From positions 43,894 through 107,893 of the forward strand of contig CAMARK010000001.1 of assembly GCA_945860205.1 (NCBI GenBank): a stretch of 64,000 nt of DNA. The letters run 5' to 3'. Below are positions 42,201 through 52,756 of the stretch, piece by piece. The notes beneath the pieces are model-generated. The model ran no database searches. It was given only the letters and a program-made list of their open reading frames with translations, and was not told the DNA's origin. Origin of the DNA: Reyranella massiliensis 521. Lineage in GTDB: Bacteria; Pseudomonadota; Alphaproteobacteria; Reyranellales; Reyranellaceae. Position 1 is the stretch's first letter. Each line of letters starts with the position of its first letter. Both the position numbers and the translations under genes were made by a program.

Positions 42201-43327
42201 TAGATCGCCTCCCGGAGGCCGGCGTGCTCGCGCGTCAGCGACAGCAGCATGCCGAGACAGATCGCCATGGCGAGCGCCGAGGAGCCGCCGTAGGAGATGA
42301 ACGGCAGCGTCATGCCCTTGGCGGGAATAAGCTGGACGGTCGAAGCCATGTTGATGGCCGCCTGCAGGCCGAACTGCACGGCGAGACCGGTGGCCGCCAG
42401 GGTGATGAAGAGGCTGGTCTCCTTCGACGCGCGCGACATCGAGCGCAGCGTCACGAAGGCGAACAGACCCAGGATCAGCAGGCAGACGACGAGACCGAAC
42501 TCCTCGCCGGCGACGGCCATCACGAAATCGGTGTGCGCGTCGGGAAGCTGCGCCTTGACCGTGCCCTCGCCCGGGCCACGCCCGAACAGCGAGCCGTTCA
42601 TGAAGGCTTCGAGCGAGGTATTGACCTGGTAGTTGTCGCCCGATGAGGGATCGAGGAAGCGGTCGAAGCGGCTGCGGACGTGGCTGAACGTGAAGTAGCT
42701 GCCGACCAATGCACCAGCGGCACCCACCGCGCCGAAGCCCGCGATCCACATTGGCAGGCCGACGACGAAGAGCTGTGCGCCCCAAACCGCGGCGACAACG
42801 ATGCTCATGCCGAGATCGGGCTGCAGGATCAGCAGCGCGAGAACCGTGCCCACCAACAGGGTGCAGAGGAAATAGCCCGGCACCCGGCGTTCGGTGCGGC
42901 TTTGCGCCAGCAGCCAGGCCGAGATCACGGCGAGGCTGGGCTTGGCGAACTCCGAGGGCTGCAAGCTGGAAAGGCCGGGCACGGAAATCCATCGCCGCGC
43001 GCCCTTGATCTCGACGCCGACAACGAAAGTGGCAGCTAGCAGCACCACGCTGCCGCAGAACACCAGCAGGGCAAGCCGCCGGACATGGCGCGGCGAGGCC
43101 AGCGAAATCGCCAGCATCACCAGAAGCGCCATCGGCAAAAAGATGAACTGGCGTTTGGCAAACATGAACGAGTCGGCGCCGATACGCTCGGCTGCCGGCG
43201 GCGATGCCGCCAGAGTGAGCATTACGCCGAAGGCCATGATCGCCAGGATCGCGCCCAGCGACCAGCGATCAACCGTCCACCACCATTGGCCGATCACGCT
43301 GCGATCGTCGCGTGGAACCTGGATCAT
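42200..43327 (-). CDS. ftsW: Lipid II polymerase FtsW
   Basis: 375-residue SEDS-family glycosyltransferase with about ten helices, partner of FtsI in septal synthesis. GARRWI and LQPSEFAKP (near residue 115) carry the SEDS signature; the catalytic Asp region and the [14 protein letters not shown] motif near the end are intact. ATG 43327 overlaps the murD stop, and its own stop overlaps the murG start. Confidence 0.94.
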   Translation of the reverse strand: MIQVPRDDRSVIGQWWWTVDRWSLGAILAIMAFGVMLTLAASPPAAERIGADSFMFAKRQFIFLPMALLVMLAISLASPRHVRRLALLVFCGSVVLLAATFVVGVEIKGARRWISVPGLSSLQPSEFAKPSLAVISAWLLAQSRTERRVPGYFLCTLLVGTVLALLILQPDLGMSIVVAAVWGAQLFVVGLPMWIAGFGAVGAAGALVGSYFTFSHVRSRFDRFLDPSSGDNYQVNTSLEAFMNGSLFGRGPGEGTVKAQLPDAHTDFVMAVAGEEFGLVVCLLILGLFAFVTLRSMSRASKETSLFITLAATGLAVQFGLQAAINMASTVQLIPAKGMTLPFISYGGSSALAMAICLGMLLSLTREHAGLREAI

Positions 43328-44712
43328 GCCGCCATCCCCAAACGCTGGGCACCCGGCAATGCCCGCGCCATGGCGCGAAAGGCATCGCCGCGATGCTCGT
43401 AACTCTTCCACTGATCCCACGAGGCGCAGGCTGGCGAGAGCAGGACCACGGCCTCGCCGCCATCATCGCGTTGCGCACGCAGATGCGCGGCATCAAGCGC
43501 CGACTGCAGGTCACCGCAGCGGCTGTAGGGCAGCTTGCCTTCGAGCTGGCCTGCGAACAGCTCGGTCGCCTCGCCGATCAGAAAGGCATGACGGATACGA
43601 TCGAAGTACGAAGCAAGCGGCGCCACGCCGCCCTCCTTCGCCTGGCCGCCGAGTATCCAATAGATGTCGTGATAGCTCGAAAGCGCCCGCGCCGTTGCCT
43701 CGGCATTGGTCGCCTTGCTGTCGTTGATGTAGACGACGTTGCCCACCGAGGCGACCCGCTCCTGGCGGTGCGGCAGGCCGGGATAGCTGCGCAAGCCCTC
43801 GACGATCCGCTCGCGCGGCACGTCGAGCCAGCGGCAGGCGGCCCAGGCGCAGGCAGCGTTCTGCGCGTTGTGGTCGCCGGGCAGGGTCGGCACATCGGAA
43901 AAGTCGACGGCATAGCCGTCGGCATCGATCAGGCGGCCGGCGCGGAATGAAACACCGCCGGCGACCGGTCGGTCGAGGGCCACCGGGACGGCAACGACAC
44001 CCGGCCGCGTCGAGATCCTGTCGTGGACCGCGCGCGAAGGCTCATCGTCGATGCCGATCACGGCACAATCGCCGGCTTGCTGGCGGGCGAAGATGTTTTC
44101 CTTGGCCGCGACATAGCCCGCCATGTCGCCGTGGCGGTCGATATGGTCGGGCGTGACGTTCAGCCAGACAGCGACGTTGGCGCGGAAGGTCTCGAGCAGT
44201 TCAAGCTGATACGACGACAGTTCGAGGACGTAGACGCCGCCTTCGCCCAGGGTGCTGAGATCGAGTGCGCCCCGGCCGATGTTGCCGCCGACTTCGCAGT
44301 GCACGCCCGCTTGGGCGAGGATGTGGCCGATCAGCGCCGTCGTCGTCGACTTGCCGTTGGTCCCGGTGATGGCGACGAAACACGCCTTCGGGGCGGCGCG
44401 GGCCAGCAACTCGACGTCGCAGATGATCTTCTTGCCCGCCGCGCGCGCCGCCGCCGCCACGGGATGCGGCGCGGGCAGATGGCTGGGAATTCCCGGGCTG
44501 ATGACCAGCGCCGTCGTGCGCGACCAGTCGATCGAGGCCGGATCTGCGAGCGCCACGCCGGCGGCGACGGCGGCCGCGCGCGAAGCGGCGTTGTCGTCCC
44601 AGGCGACGCACCCGACGCCCGCCGCCGTCAAGGCGCGTGCCGTCGCCAGGCCGGAGCGTGCGAGCCCCAGCACGACGAAGGACGATCCCTTGAGGAAGGC
44701 GAGATCGATCAT
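43324..44712 (-). CDS. murD: UDP-N-acetylmuramoylalanine--D-glutamate ligase
   Basis: 462-residue Mur ligase adding D-Glu. N-terminal LGLARSGLATA binds UDP; ATP loop ITGTNGKSTTTAL near residue 115; ELSSYQLE near 165; DHIDRHG and INDSKATNAEAT near 320 follow. The last quarter carries the C-terminal Rossmann-like domain ending in LLSPACASWDQW. Four bases separate it from mraY. Confidence 0.95.
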   Translation of the reverse strand: MIDLAFLKGSSFVVLGLARSGLATARALTAAGVGCVAWDDNAASRAAAVAAGVALADPASIDWSRTTALVISPGIPSHLPAPHPVAAAARAAGKKIICDVELLARAAPKACFVAITGTNGKSTTTALIGHILAQAGVHCEVGGNIGRGALDLSTLGEGGVYVLELSSYQLELLETFRANVAVWLNVTPDHIDRHGDMAGYVAAKENIFARQQAGDCAVIGIDDEPSRAVHDRISTRPGVVAVPVALDRPVAGGVSFRAGRLIDADGYAVDFSDVPTLPGDHNAQNAACAWAACRWLDVPRERIVEGLRSYPGLPHRQERVASVGNVVYINDSKATNAEATARALSSYHDIYWILGGQAKEGGVAPLASYFDRIRHAFLIGEATELFAGQLEGKLPYSRCGDLQSALDAAHLRAQRDDGGEAVVLLSPACASWDQWKSYEHRGDAFRAMARALPGAQRLGMAA

Positions 44713-44716
44713 CCGC

Positions 44717-45808
44717 TCACCTCAGCTTCAACGTGGCGAGACCCGCCATTGCGAGGATGGCGGCGATGATCCAGAAGCGGAACACGATGGTGGGCTCGGC
44801 CCATCCCTTCTGCTCGAAATGATGGTGCAGTGGCGCCATGCGGAAGACGCGGCGTCCCGTCCATTTGTAGGAAAGTACCTGGACGATCACCGAGACGGTC
44901 TCCAGCACGAACAGCCCGCCCACGATCGCCAGCACGATCTCGTGCTTGGTGACGACGGCCACGGCACCCAGCGCGCCACCGATGGCGAGCGAGCCGGTAT
45001 CGCCCATGAACACCATCGCCGGCGGAGCATTGAACCACAGGAAGCCGAGCCCGGCGCCGACCAGCGCTGCCAGCAGCACCGCGAGTTCGCCCGAGCGCGG
45101 GATGTGATGAAGATAGAGGTAGTTGGTGAGGATGGTGTTGCCCACGACATAGGCGATCAGGCCAAACACGGCCGACGCCATGATCACCGGACCGATCGCG
45201 AGGCCATCGAGCCCGTCGGTCAGGTTGACGGCATTGGAAGCGCCCACCATCACGAAGCCACCGAAGGCCACGAAGCCCACGACGCCCAGGGGCAGCAGCA
45301 CGTCCTTGAGGAAGGGCAGCGCCAGCATGTAGCGAAGCGGAGTCGGCGACAGTTGCGCGATCAGGTAGGCCGCGACGGCGGCGATCGCGACCGACAGGGC
45401 GAGCTTCACCTTGCCCGGCACGCCCTTGGAGTTGCGCTTGGTGACCTTGAGGAAATCATCCCACAGGCCGATCGCGCCGAATGCCAGGGTGACGCCGAGC
45501 ACGATCCAGACATAGCGGTTGCTGAGGTCGGCCCACAGCAGCGTGGCGATGGCGAGCGTGATCAGGATCAGGAGACCGCCCATGGTGGGCGTGCCCTTCT
45601 TGGTCAGGAGGTGGCTGGCGGGACCGTCGTCTCGGATCGGCTGGCCCTGCTGCTGCTTGCTGCGCAGCCAGCGGATCAGGACGCCGCCGATCAGGAAGCT
45701 CAGGATCAGCGCCGTGATGAATGCGCCGATCGAGCGGAACGTCAGGTAGCGGAACAGGTTGAACGGGCCGAACACGTCCGCCAACGGATAGAGAAGGTTA
45801 TAGAACAT
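44717..45808 (-). CDS. mraY: Phospho-MurNAc-pentapeptide transferase MraY
   Basis: 363-residue polytopic membrane enzyme that loads UDP-MurNAc-pentapeptide on undecaprenyl phosphate. Ten helices; the cytoplasmic Asp clusters [19 protein letters not shown] and FMGDTGSLA are present, as is the [13 protein letters not shown] loop. It lies 2 bases after murF. Confidence 0.96.
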   Translation of the reverse strand: MFYNLLYPLADVFGPFNLFRYLTFRSIGAFITALILSFLIGGVLIRWLRSKQQQGQPIRDDGPASHLLTKKGTPTMGGLLILITLAIATLLWADLSNRYVWIVLGVTLAFGAIGLWDDFLKVTKRNSKGVPGKVKLALSVAIAAVAAYLIAQLSPTPLRYMLALPFLKDVLLPLGVVGFVAFGGFVMVGASNAVNLTDGLDGLAIGPVIMASAVFGLIAYVVGNTILTNYLYLHHIPRSGELAVLLAALVGAGLGFLWFNAPPAMVFMGDTGSLAIGGALGAVAVVTKHEIVLAIVGGLFVLETVSVIVQVLSYKWTGRRVFRMAPLHHHFEQKGWAEPTIVFRFWIIAAILAMAGLATLKLR

Positions 45809-45810
45809 CC

Positions 45811-47223
45811 TTAGAGTCCCACCTCGCCGCCGCTTGCCGCCACGATGGCGTCTACGACGATCTTCATTTTCGAACCCAGCGAACCCTTCACCGCGATCAC
45901 GTCGCCGGCGCGCAGCGCTGTTGCGACCTCACCCGCGAGCGAGGCTGAATCCGGTCGATGCACGCCGCGCTGCGCCGGCGCCAGGCATTGCCACAGCGCC
46001 TGCATGTGTGACCCGCACAGGAACACCTGCGCCGCCCCGCTCGTCGCCACTGCGTCGGCCAAGCCGGCGTGATAGGCGTCGGCGTCAGCGCCCTCGCCCA
46101 GCTCGCGCATGTCGCCCAGTGCCAGTACGCGACGTCCGCCAGGCTTGGGCTCGGTGCGCGACAGCACGGCAAGCATGGCGCGGACCGACACCGGGTTGGC
46201 GTTGTAGCTCTCGTCGAGCAGCTCGATCGCACCAGCCCCGAACTTCAGCATCCGCCGCGCGCCCCGACCCGGCGACGCCTTGACCTTCGCCAGCGTCGCC
46301 GCCGCAATTGCCACGTCGGCGCCCAGCGCCTCGACGACGGCGAGCGCCGCCACGCTGTTCAGCGCCCAATGCTCGCCCGCCGCTCCCAGCCGATACTCGA
46401 TTCGCCGGCCATGGATCAAGGCCGCAACATCGCTGCCCGAATCCTGCAGGTCGCAGGCGAGAAGTCGCGCCTCGGCCGCCTCGCTGCGGCCGAAGCCCAC
46501 GATGCGGGAAACGCCGAAGCGACGGGCATGACCCGCGAGGCGATCATAGTGGCGGCTGTCGCGATTGAGCACGGCGGCTGCACCTTCCGCCATGCCGGCA
46601 AACAGGCAGCCCTTTTCATCGGCGATCGCCTCTTCACTGCCCATGTGTCCGATATGGACCGCGCCCACGTTGGTGATCACGCCGACATGCGCCTCGACCT
46701 GGCGGGCCAGCGGCTCGATCTCGCCGGGATGGTTCATGCCGATCTCGAAGACCCCGTAGTGCGCCTCGCGCGGCAGGCGCGTCAGGCTGATCGGAACGCC
46801 GACGTGATTGTTGTAACTCGCCACGCTGGCCGAGGTCGGCGCCTGGGCCGACAGCATCGCCCGCAAGGCATCCTTGGTGCTGGTCTTGCCGACCGAGCCC
46901 GTGACGCTGGCAATGCGCGCCTTGCTGCGGCGGCGGCCGGCACGACCGAGGTCGACCAGCGCCTTCATCGTGTCGGGGACGCGAATCAACGTGCCGCGTG
47001 CGCCCTCGACGTCGCGCGAAACGACGGCCGCCGCGGCGCCACGCGCAAGCGCATCTGCCACGAAGCCGTGACCGTCGGTGGTCTCGCCGCCGAGCGCAAA
47101 GAACAGATCGCCCTTGCCGACGGCGCGGCTGTCGAACGTCACGCCGTCCGCCATGAAGGGCGCGACGGCCGTGACCGGCGACAGCGCCTTGCTGACTTCG
47201 TCGGAGGTCCAGAGGGCGGTCAT
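45811..47223 (-). CDS. murF: UDP-MurNAc-tripeptide--D-alanyl-D-alanine ligase
   Basis: 470-residue Mur ligase that adds the D-Ala-D-Ala dipeptide. N-terminal FDSRAV segment; ATP loop [14 protein letters not shown] near residue 106; [18 protein letters not shown] near 160; [10 protein letters not shown] near 330. ATG 47223 overlaps the murE stop (ATGA). Confidence 0.95.
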   Translation of the reverse strand: MTALWTSDEVSKALSPVTAVAPFMADGVTFDSRAVGKGDLFFALGGETTDGHGFVADALARGAAAAVVSRDVEGARGTLIRVPDTMKALVDLGRAGRRRSKARIASVTGSVGKTSTKDALRAMLSAQAPTSASVASYNNHVGVPISLTRLPREAHYGVFEIGMNHPGEIEPLARQVEAHVGVITNVGAVHIGHMGSEEAIADEKGCLFAGMAEGAAAVLNRDSRHYDRLAGHARRFGVSRIVGFGRSEAAEARLLACDLQDSGSDVAALIHGRRIEYRLGAAGEHWALNSVAALAVVEALGADVAIAAATLAKVKASPGRGARRMLKFGAGAIELLDESYNANPVSVRAMLAVLSRTEPKPGGRRVLALGDMRELGEGADADAYHAGLADAVATSGAAQVFLCGSHMQALWQCLAPAQRGVHRPDSASLAGEVATALRAGDVIAVKGSLGSKMKIVVDAIVAASGGEVGL

Positions 47224-48689
47224 GCGGGCACTCCGGCGAGTTCCCGCGCCACTTCGGCGTCGTCGAAGGGATGTGTGACGCCCTTGATGGTCTGTCCGGT
47301 CTCGTGGCCCTTGCCGGCGATCAACAGCAGATCGTCGGCGCTGCCGAGGGCAGCCATGCCGGCTTCTATGGCGGCATGGCGGCCGTCGGCGGCCTCGATC
47401 CAGTTCTTCCGGTCGGCCGCGATGCCGCGCAGGATCTCGCGGCGGATCGCCTGAGGTTCCTCGCTGCGCGGATTGTCGTCGGTGACAATGGCGAGATCGG
47501 CGAGCCGGGTGGCGATCTCGCCCATGACCGGCCGCTTGGCCCGATCGCGATCGCCGCCGCAGCCGAACACCACGACCAGCTTGCCGCGCGCGAACGGCCG
47601 AAGCGTGTCCAGCACGGTCTCCAGCGCCTCGGGCTTGTGGGCATAGTCGACATAGATCGGTGCGCCGGAGCGGTGGCGGGCAACGAGTTGCAGGCGGCCC
47701 GGCGCGCCGGTGAGGTTAGCCAGCGCCGCCGCCGCGCGCGCCGGATCGCCACCGGTCGCCACGACGAGGCCGAGGGCCGCGAGCGCATTGGATGCCTGGA
47801 AGCCTCCAACCAAGGGAAGATCGATTTCATGGCGGGTGCCCAGCACCTCTATCGCGAGGTGCTGGCCGATCGAGGTCGGATCGTCACCGATCAGGCGGAT
47901 TTCCCGGCCCATGCTGCCATAAGTCCAGAAGCGAATGCCACGCTGCCGGCAGATCGCGGCCAATGCCTCGGCACGGTCGCTGTCGGCATTGACGATCGCC
48001 GTGCCCCCGGCTGGCAGCAGGCTGTCGAACAGCCGCGCCTTGGCCGCGAAGTAGGTCTCCATCGACTTGTGATAGTCGAGATGTTCGTGTGTGAGGTTGG
48101 TGAAGGCCGCTGCAGCGAGCCGGACGCCGTCGAGCCGGTGCTGGTCGAGACCGTGGCTCGATGCCTCGATCGCCAGATGCGCGACACCCTCGCGGGCAAG
48201 CGTCGCGAGATCCTCGTGCAGTTGCACCGGATCGGGCGTCGTGAGGCCGGCTTCCCGCGTCAATCCCGGCGAGACGATGCCGAGCGTGCCGACGCTCGCC
48301 GCCTTGAGGCCGAGCGCCTCCCAGATCTGGCGCACGAAATGGACGGTCGAGGATTTGCCGTTGGTGCCGGTGACGGCGGCGATGATGGCGGGCTGGAGGT
48401 CGGCGAACGCCGCCGCCATCAGCGCCACGCGGCGGCGCGGATTGGCATCGCGCACGACGACGATGCCGGGATCGAGCACCGGCAACGATGCGCCGGGGGC
48501 GGCCAGGATGGCCGCAGCGCCGCGGCTGACCGCGTCGGCCACAAAAGCAGCGCCGTCGTGATGCGTGCCCGGCAGGGCAGCGAACAGATAGCCCGGCCGG
48601 ACCTTTCGCGAATCGAGGGTCAGGCCGGCAAGAATGGGATCGCGCGGCAACGCGGATGGGGACACGGTGTCATGTGCGCTGCGGCGCAT
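47220..48689 (-). CDS. murE: UDP-MurNAc-L-Ala-D-Glu--meso-DAP ligase
   Basis: 489-residue Mur ligase. DSRKVRPGYLFAALPG near residue 26; ATP loop VTGTNGKSSTVHF near 105; TTPDP and ASSHGL; the DNPRSEEP motif near 405, whose Asn and Arg mark meso-diaminopimelate as substrate. A C-terminal GKGHE motif is intact. ATG 48689 lies 4 bases after the ftsI stop, with only a weak ribosome-binding site, so reinitiation is likely. Confidence 0.95.
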   Translation of the reverse strand: MRRSAHDTVSPSALPRDPILAGLTLDSRKVRPGYLFAALPGTHHDGAAFVADAVSRGAAAILAAPGASLPVLDPGIVVVRDANPRRRVALMAAAFADLQPAIIAAVTGTNGKSSTVHFVRQIWEALGLKAASVGTLGIVSPGLTREAGLTTPDPVQLHEDLATLAREGVAHLAIEASSHGLDQHRLDGVRLAAAAFTNLTHEHLDYHKSMETYFAAKARLFDSLLPAGGTAIVNADSDRAEALAAICRQRGIRFWTYGSMGREIRLIGDDPTSIGQHLAIEVLGTRHEIDLPLVGGFQASNALAALGLVVATGGDPARAAAALANLTGAPGRLQLVARHRSGAPIYVDYAHKPEALETVLDTLRPFARGKLVVVFGCGGDRDRAKRPVMGEIATRLADLAIVTDDNPRSEEPQAIRREILRGIAADRKNWIEAADGRHAAIEAGMAALGSADDLLLIAGKGHETGQTIKGVTHPFDDAEVARELAGVPA

Positions 48690-48693
48690 GAGC

Positions 48694-50556
48694 TCACTCA
48701 GCCGCAACGCGACGCACTCCCGCTGCGGGGGCCGCCGCGGTCTGCGCTGCACCGGGCCGCACCGGCACGGCCTTGCGTTGTTCGGCGCCGCGATGACGCG
48801 CATTCGCCGGCACGAACTGCGGCGGCACCACCGGCGCCGGCACCGGCGTCGAGGCGATCTCGAGCGGCGGCAGGCCCTCCTTGAGATCGCCCGGCAGGAC
48901 GCCATACAGGGACACGATGCCTTCGATGATGTTCTTGACCGACGGCGCAGCCACCCAGCCGGCCGTGGCGTAGCCGCCGGTTTCGGGAAGGCCCTTGGGC
49001 TCGTCGAGCGAGACCAGAATGACGAATTTCGGATCGTTCATGGGAAACGCCCCAACGAACGAACTGATTAGGGCTTTTTGGCGGTAGCCGCCGCGGGCCG
49101 GCTTTTCCGCCGTGCCCGTCTTGCCGCCGACCTCGTATCCAGCGACGTTCGAGTTCTTGCCCGTGCCCTCGGCGACGTTCAACCGCAGGAGCTGGCGCAG
49201 GCTGATCGACGTCTTGGTCTGGATCACCCGCCGGCCTTGGTCGCTGGCGGCGGTCCGCTTCACCAGGCTGGGCTGGTAGAGGATGCCGCCGTTGATCATC
49301 GCCGCCGATCCGGCCGCCATGTGCAACGGCGTCACCGAGATGCCGTGCCCGAAGGCGATGGTCATGGTGCTGATCTTCTGCCACTGCCGGGGATAGAGCG
49401 GCGAGGCAACCTCGGGCAGCTGGGTCGACAGCGGCTTCAGGAATCCGATCTTGTCGAAGAAGGCGCGCTGGGTTTCCGGGCCCATCTCCACGGCCATCTT
49501 GGCCGAGGCGATGTTGGACGAGTACCTGAAGATTTCCGGCACCGTGAGCGGCCGACGCTGGGCATGATCGTCGTTGATCGTGAAGCGGTCGATCTTGATG
49601 GGCGACGTGGCGTCGAAGACGCTGCTCATCGTCACCCGGCCGGTGTCGAGCGCCATCGCCGTATTGAAGATCTTGAAAGTCGAGCCCTGTTCGTAGACGC
49701 CCAGTGTGGCACGGTTGAACAGCGCCTCGTTGGTGAGTGTCTTGGTGCTGTTGGGATCGAACGTCGGTAGCGAGGCCATGGCGAGGACCTCGCCGTTGGT
49801 CACGTCCATGACAACGGCGGTGGCGCCGATCGCCGAGAATTTCTGGGCGGCGCGCGCGATCTCGCGCTCGACCATGCGCTGCAGGCGGAGATCGATGGAA
49901 AGCTGCACCGTCTCGCCGCTCTGGAGCTGCTGGTCGAAGAAGCGCTCGACGCCAGCCAGGCCTGCGTTGTCGACGCTGGCGTAGCCCATGATGTGCGCCG
50001 CGGCCGAGCCCTGCGGATAGATGCGCCGCTCCTCGGACTGGAACTCGAGGCCGGGAATGCCGAGGCGGTTGACGAGGTTGTGCTCGCGCGGGCTGAGGCC
50101 GCGCTTGATCCAGACGAAGGTCTTGTCGCCCTCGAGTTTTTCCCTGACGTCGTCGTACTTCAGGTCCGGCAAGGCGGTGACGATCTTGCGCGCGGCATCC
50201 TGGGGATCGAGCAGCAGGCGCGGATTGACGAAGGCCGACATCACCGGCACCGACGTCGCGAGGACGGCGCCATTGCGATCGACGATGTCGGCGCGCTCCG
50301 ACTGGATCGAGCCGCCGCGCGCCGCGACGCGCTGGGTCGGCTCGGCACCGTCGCGCAGCAGCGAGACGTAACCCATCCGCAGGCCGACGGCCACGAAAGC
50401 GATCACGAAGATTGCCGAGGCGATGACGAGGCGCTGCCGCGCCGTCTCCTGGGCGTCGCCCTTGAGACGGTCCTGCGGCGAACTGTAACGCGCGCCGGCC
50501 GCCGCGTTTGCCGCGGCGGCCGGTTCGGGCGAGCCAGACTTGCGCCACAGCCTCAC
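48694..50556 (-). CDS. ftsI: Septal peptidoglycan transpeptidase FtsI (PBP3)
   Basis: 620-residue class B penicillin-binding protein. One N-terminal transmembrane helix (about 42-62), a pedestal domain, and the transpeptidase with Ser292-Thr-Phe-Lys295, Ser346-Ser-Asn348 and Lys479-Thr-Gly481. A Pro/Ala-rich tail after residue 570 is longer than in E. coli. The start is GTG 50556 with GGAGG six bases upstream; it overlaps the ftsL stop as GTGA. Confidence 0.95.
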   Translation of the reverse strand: MRLWRKSGSPEPAAAANAAAGARYSSPQDRLKGDAQETARQRLVIASAIFVIAFVAVGLRMGYVSLLRDGAEPTQRVAARGGSIQSERADIVDRNGAVLATSVPVMSAFVNPRLLLDPQDAARKIVTALPDLKYDDVREKLEGDKTFVWIKRGLSPREHNLVNRLGIPGLEFQSEERRIYPQGSAAAHIMGYASVDNAGLAGVERFFDQQLQSGETVQLSIDLRLQRMVEREIARAAQKFSAIGATAVVMDVTNGEVLAMASLPTFDPNSTKTLTNEALFNRATLGVYEQGSTFKIFNTAMALDTGRVTMSSVFDATSPIKIDRFTINDDHAQRRPLTVPEIFRYSSNIASAKMAVEMGPETQRAFFDKIGFLKPLSTQLPEVASPLYPRQWQKISTMTIAFGHGISVTPLHMAAGSAAMINGGILYQPSLVKRTAASDQGRRVIQTKTSISLRQLLRLNVAEGTGKNSNVAGYEVGGKTGTAEKPARGGYRQKALISSFVGAFPMNDPKFVILVSLDEPKGLPETGGYATAGWVAAPSVKNIIEGIVSLYGVLPGDLKEGLPPLEIASTPVPAPVVPPQFVPANARHRGAEQRKAVPVRPGAAQTAAAPAAGVRRVAAE

Positions 50557-51104
50557 CGGCGTCCTCCGTCATTTCGCGAGAGGATTTCGTCGATCGAGGC
50601 TGCAACGCCCTGGTTGTCGCCTACCGGACCCGATGTAGCCGGCTCTTGGATTATGGCCGGTCGAGGGGGCGTCGTGGGTCCGGTGGAACGTGCTGAAAGG
50701 GGTGCGGAGGCCGGCGAGGGGCTGCCGGCCTCCGCTGCGACGCGACCACCACCGGGCAAAGTCGACGAGGGGACGTCGTTGCCCGTACGTGGGGGGGAAG
50801 GGAGTGGTGGATCGCGCCGCGGGGGGACAGATTCGGGTTTGAGCGAGTCGAGCCGGATGACCTGCTTGATCGAGGCCGGCTCGAGCTTCAGATGTTTCTG
50901 GGCGAGCTTCTCGATGCGCTCGGCCTCGTTGAGGTGAGCCCATTCGACCCGCAGGATGTGCGTGGCCTGCTGGCTCTCGACGATCTTGTGATTGGTGCGG
51001 TCGATCCGCTCCTCGAGGTCCTGCACCTTGTACTTCACGGTGAACAGGCCCACCGCCGTGGCGACGGCGGCAACCGACCAGAACACGAGCCCGCGATGGA
51101 TCAT
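50553..51104 (-). CDS. ftsL: Cell-division protein FtsL
   Basis: 183-residue bitopic protein. Very short cytoplasmic tail, transmembrane helix about 5-25, then a leucine-zipper-like coiled coil ([15 protein letters not shown] ... [10 protein letters not shown]) up to about residue 85 that pairs with FtsB. The remaining about 95 residues are Pro/Ser/Arg-rich and apparently disordered, unusual for FtsL (about 120 residues in many species). Overlaps rsmH by ATGA. Confidence 0.85.
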   Translation of the reverse strand: MIHRGLVFWSVAAVATAVGLFTVKYKVQDLEERIDRTNHKIVESQQATHILRVEWAHLNEAERIEKLAQKHLKLEPASIKQVIRLDSLKPESVPPRRDPPLPSPPRTGNDVPSSTLPGGGRVAAEAGSPSPASAPLSARSTGPTTPPRPAIIQEPATSGPVGDNQGVAASIDEILSRNDGGRR

Positions 51105-52054
51105 GCGCGGCCTCCGGGGACGCCGAGCTTCTCGGCGACACGCAGGCGGGCCGAGCGGGCGCGCGGATTGGCGGCCACTTCGGATGCGGTCGGCAGCACC
51201 GGCTTGCGCGTAAGATCGCGCAGCGTGGTCTCGCGTTCGACAGCGCGCGGCGGTGCATGACGCGACGGGCTGGGCGTGCGGCCGGCCCTCTGGCGCACGT
51301 ATTCCTTGACCGCGCGATCTTCCAGCGAATGGAACGACACAACGGCCAGGCGGCCGCCCGGCGCCAGGACGGAGTCGGCGGCGGCAAGGCCGCGCTCCAG
51401 CTCGCCCAACTCGTCATTCACGGCGATGCGCAGCGCCTGGAAGGCCCGCGTCGCGGGGTCGCTCTCGTCCTTCGCCGAAGGGCCAACGGCACGACGGACG
51501 ATTTCCGCCAGTTCGCCGGTCGTCTCGATGCGCTTGACCTTGCGGGCCTCGACGATGGCGCGCGCGACGCGGCGGCTGCGGCGTTCCTCGCCGTAGCGCC
51601 AGAAGATGTCGGCAAGCTCAACTTCGTCCGCCTGGTTCACCAGATCCGCCGCGGACGACCCGCTCTTTTCCATGCGCATGTCGAGCGGGCCCGAGTTGCG
51701 GAAGGAGAAGCCGCGCTCGGCGCGGTCGAACTGCATCGAGGAGACGCCGAGATCGAGCGCCACACCGTCGACGTCGTCCACACCTTCCGCGGACAACAGC
51801 TCGGCCATGTCGCCGAAGCGGCCCTCGATCAGGCGCAGCCGCGGCGCATAGCGCGCGGCCAACGCCTGGCCGGCAGCGATGGCATCGGGGTCGCGGTCGA
51901 TGGCGATCACCTGGCAGTCGGCGCGATCGAGCATGGCGGCGGTGTAGCCGCCGGCGCCGAAGGTGCCGTCGACATAGCGACCGCCATCACGCGGCTGCAG
52001 CGCGTCGATCACCTCGCGCGCGAGAACGGGGATATGTCCAGCGGCGCCGCTCAT
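51101..52054 (-). CDS. rsmH: 16S rRNA (cytosine-1402 N4) methyltransferase
   Basis: 317-residue SAM enzyme formerly called Mra[14 protein letters not shown] at the start; SAM-binding [15 protein letters not shown] near residue 28; [12 protein letters not shown] near 99; [12 protein letters not shown] near 210; [11 protein letters not shown] near 245. Position after mraZ is the standard dcw order. Overlaps both neighbours by four bases. Confidence 0.96.
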   Translation of the reverse strand: MSGAAGHIPVLAREVIDALQPRDGGRYVDGTFGAGGYTAAMLDRADCQVIAIDRDPDAIAAGQALAARYAPRLRLIEGRFGDMAELLSAEGVDDVDGVALDLGVSSMQFDRAERGFSFRNSGPLDMRMEKSGSSAADLVNQADEVELADIFWRYGEERRSRRVARAIVEARKVKRIETTGELAEIVRRAVGPSAKDESDPATRAFQALRIAVNDELGELERGLAAADSVLAPGGRLAVVSFHSLEDRAVKEYVRQRAGRTPSPSRHAPPRAVERETTLRDLTRKPVLPTASEVAANPRARSARLRVAEKLGVPGGRA

Positions 52055-52545
52055 GCGTCGCCCCTCTCTGAATCCGAATTGGCGAGGCTGCGCACGAACG
52101 CCGCCATCTTGTCGCGATCGCCGTCGCGGCGGGCTTGCCAGCGCTTGGGATTCCACATTTGGAACTTGTCGCCCTTGCCGACCAGCATGACGCCGGCGTC
52201 GGCTTCGAGGGCCTGGGCGAATTCGGCCGGCAGGGAGAAGCGGCCGTCCGGCTCCATGGCGATGGTGCGGGCACTGGCCGAGAGATAGCCGGCGGGATCG
52301 AAGGCCTCGTCGTCGAGCGACACCTTGAGGGAGCCCTTGGGGCCGAGCGCCTCGACGCGGAGCCGCTCGAGCATGGCGTCGAAGCCCAGACGCGAGTTTC
52401 CGTTCACGACGCCCGGGACATTGGGTGAGTGGTAGAGGACGAAGGCCTCGCGGTCGTCGGCCGGCAGCTCGTCGCGGAAGGCGGCGGGCAGCAGGACCCG
52501 GCCTTTCTTGTCGAGCTTGATCAGGATTTCGGACCGAAAGGCCAC
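52051..52545 (-). CDS. mraZ: Transcriptional regulator MraZ
   Basis: 164-residue double SpoVT/AbrB-fold protein, which in E. coli represses the dcw operon from its leader. Two copies of the swapped-hairpin motif are visible: [18 protein letters not shown] near residue 10 and [18 protein letters not shown] near 95. Start codon is GTG 52545 (AGGGTC just upstream). The leader of about 140 bases carries a series of GGGA boxes. Confidence 0.93.
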   Translation of the reverse strand: MAFRSEILIKLDKKGRVLLPAAFRDELPADDREAFVLYHSPNVPGVVNGNSRLGFDAMLERLRVEALGPKGSLKVSLDDEAFDPAGYLSASARTIAMEPDGRFSLPAEFAQALEADAGVMLVGKGDKFQMWNPKRWQARRDGDRDKMAAFVRSLANSDSERGDA

Positions 52546-52600
52546 GACCCTGTCCCCCTAAATCCACGACAGGTGCCCCACGCCCCTGCGGATCCCTGTT

Positions 52601-52660
52601 TACGGGATGCTATGGGATATCATGGGATTTCCCGGGACGCAATGTCCAAAAGCGGGATTC
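52601..52660. promoter_or_regulatory. MraZ operator: 10-bp-spaced GGGA boxes
   Basis: Four consecutive 10-base units, tacgggatgc, tatgggatat, catgggattt and cccgggacgc (52601-52640), place GGGA at 52604, 52614, 52624 and 52634. A fifth in-phase copy lies at 52654. MraZ of E. coli binds TGGGN direct repeats with 5-base spacers, i.e. one per helical turn. Here they lie between the putative promoter and the start codon, reading on the strand opposite to mraZ. Confidence 0.7.
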
Positions 52661-52693
52661 GGCGAGGAATCTGAAGGCCTTAGCCACAACATC

Positions 52694-52722
52694 TATTGTG
52701 CACTATTGGTTAAAAACCACAA
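52694..52722 (-). promoter_or_regulatory. Candidate mraZ/dcw promoter
   Basis: On the minus strand TTGTGG (52717-52722) and ACAATA (52694-52699) with a 17-base spacer predict a start near 52687 and an untranslated leader of about 140 bases that includes the GGGA boxes. It sits in the AT-rich stretch after rnpB. Confidence 0.45.
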
Positions 52723-52756
52723 CAGGTTGAGATTTTGCTCGATTCGAGCAGGAAAT

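Noticed and set aside
52738..52750. gctcgattcgagc palindrome after rnpB as a terminator
   Set aside because: Short stem with no U-tract on the minus strand; may aid 3' processing but cannot be called a terminator.
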